Source: an uncultured Johnsonella sp.
Lineage (GTDB): Bacteria; Bacillota; Clostridia; Lachnospirales; Lachnospiraceae
Length of the DNA: 5,604 nt
Direction: 5' to 3'
NCBI GenBank assembly: GCA_937927235.1
Contig: CALBCM010000044.1
Coordinates: 1-5,604 of the forward strand
Shown: positions 5,540-5,604 of the stretch, piece after piece
How positions within the stretch are numbered: the stretch's first letter is position 1
Layout: the number at the start of each line of letters is the position of its first letter
Program-made: the position numbers and the translations under genes
The notes under the pieces: model-generated
What the model was told of the DNA's origin: nothing
What the model saw: the letters and a program-made list of their open reading frames with translations, nothing else
Databases searched by the model: none

Positions 5540-5567
5540 ACCATATGAAATTACACCCTTGTGTCAA
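5540..5567 (-). promoter_or_regulatory. Candidate promoter of the ICMT-like gene with symmetric operator
   Basis: On the minus strand TTGACA (5562-5567) and TATGGT (5540-5545) are 16 bp apart. The -35 overlaps a short dyad ACAC-CCTT-GTGT (5553-5564), and CTTGAC/GTCAAG (5533-5538 and 5563-5568) form an inverted repeat around the spacer. This could be a repressor or activator site, but no regulator gene for it is in view. The leader would be about 90 nt. Confidence 0.4.
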
Positions 5568-5604
5568 GTATTGGATACATATTTTTTTCAAATTTCCAAT
5601 CCAT

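Noticed and set aside
5464..5604. Plus-strand frame starting MGGNPLSDIVNNRWH and open to the window edge
   Set aside because: No Shine-Dalgarno sequence precedes the ATG, it runs opposite the candidate promoter of the ICMT-like gene, and 47 open codons is not rare enough by chance. It would need sequence beyond the edge.
5551..5604. Minus-strand frame MDWKFEKNMYPILDTRV ending at TAA
   Set aside because: Seventeen codons at the window edge cannot be called a gene. It may be the tail of a gene starting outside, and is noted only as part of a degenerate repeat.

Overview
The window looks like AT-rich chromosomal DNA from an anaerobic Firmicute, probably a clostridium of the Lachnospiraceae type. 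The grounds are low G+C by eye, strong AAAGGAGG ribosome-binding sites, a LytTR regulator paired with a DUF3021 membrane protein, and a diaminopropionate ammonia-lyase sequence. The taxonomic placement is inference. I see no tRNA, rRNA, CRISPR array or intact insertion sequence.

Layout. Positions 1-206 hold the broken end of an unrecognised plus-strand reading frame. A perfect 17-bp inverted repeat follows at 217-262. The minus strand from 3019 down to 346 carries one large DNA methyltransferase gene, split into two frames by a run of nine G (nine C on the coding strand) at 1039-1047. Just upstream of it on the same strand is a 163-residue C-terminal remnant of a PLP-dependent diaminopropionate ammonia-lyase (3055-3546). 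A good sigma-A-type promoter at 3665-3693 faces the remnant and the methyltransferase. Diverging from this unit, on the plus strand, is a two-gene operon (3888-4767) for a LytTR DNA-binding regulator and a four-helix DUF3021 membrane protein. Converging on that operon from the right is a minus-strand gene for an isoprenylcysteine carboxylmethyltransferase-like membrane enzyme (4937-5443). A shared hairpin and a 2 x 20-bp tandem repeat lie between the two.

How the parts may work together. The main point of interest is the methyltransferase. With eight C instead of nine, the two halves join into one 890-codon protein, and the join restores the catalytic motif IV as TPPYFNAREYSQW. The homopolymer lies inside the codons for the catalytic Pro-Pro, so a one-base slip would switch modification off at the active site. 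This is what a phase-variable methyltransferase would look like. A fixed frameshift, +1 ribosomal slippage or a sequencing indel cannot be excluded from one sequence. No endonuclease gene is visible. The methyltransferase sits 35 bp behind a beheaded metabolic gene and appears to use the promoter in front of it, which suggests insertion or rearrangement at an old dpaL locus. The LytTR/DUF3021 pair resembles a LytTR regulatory system, in which a membrane protein controls a one-domain DNA-binding activator.
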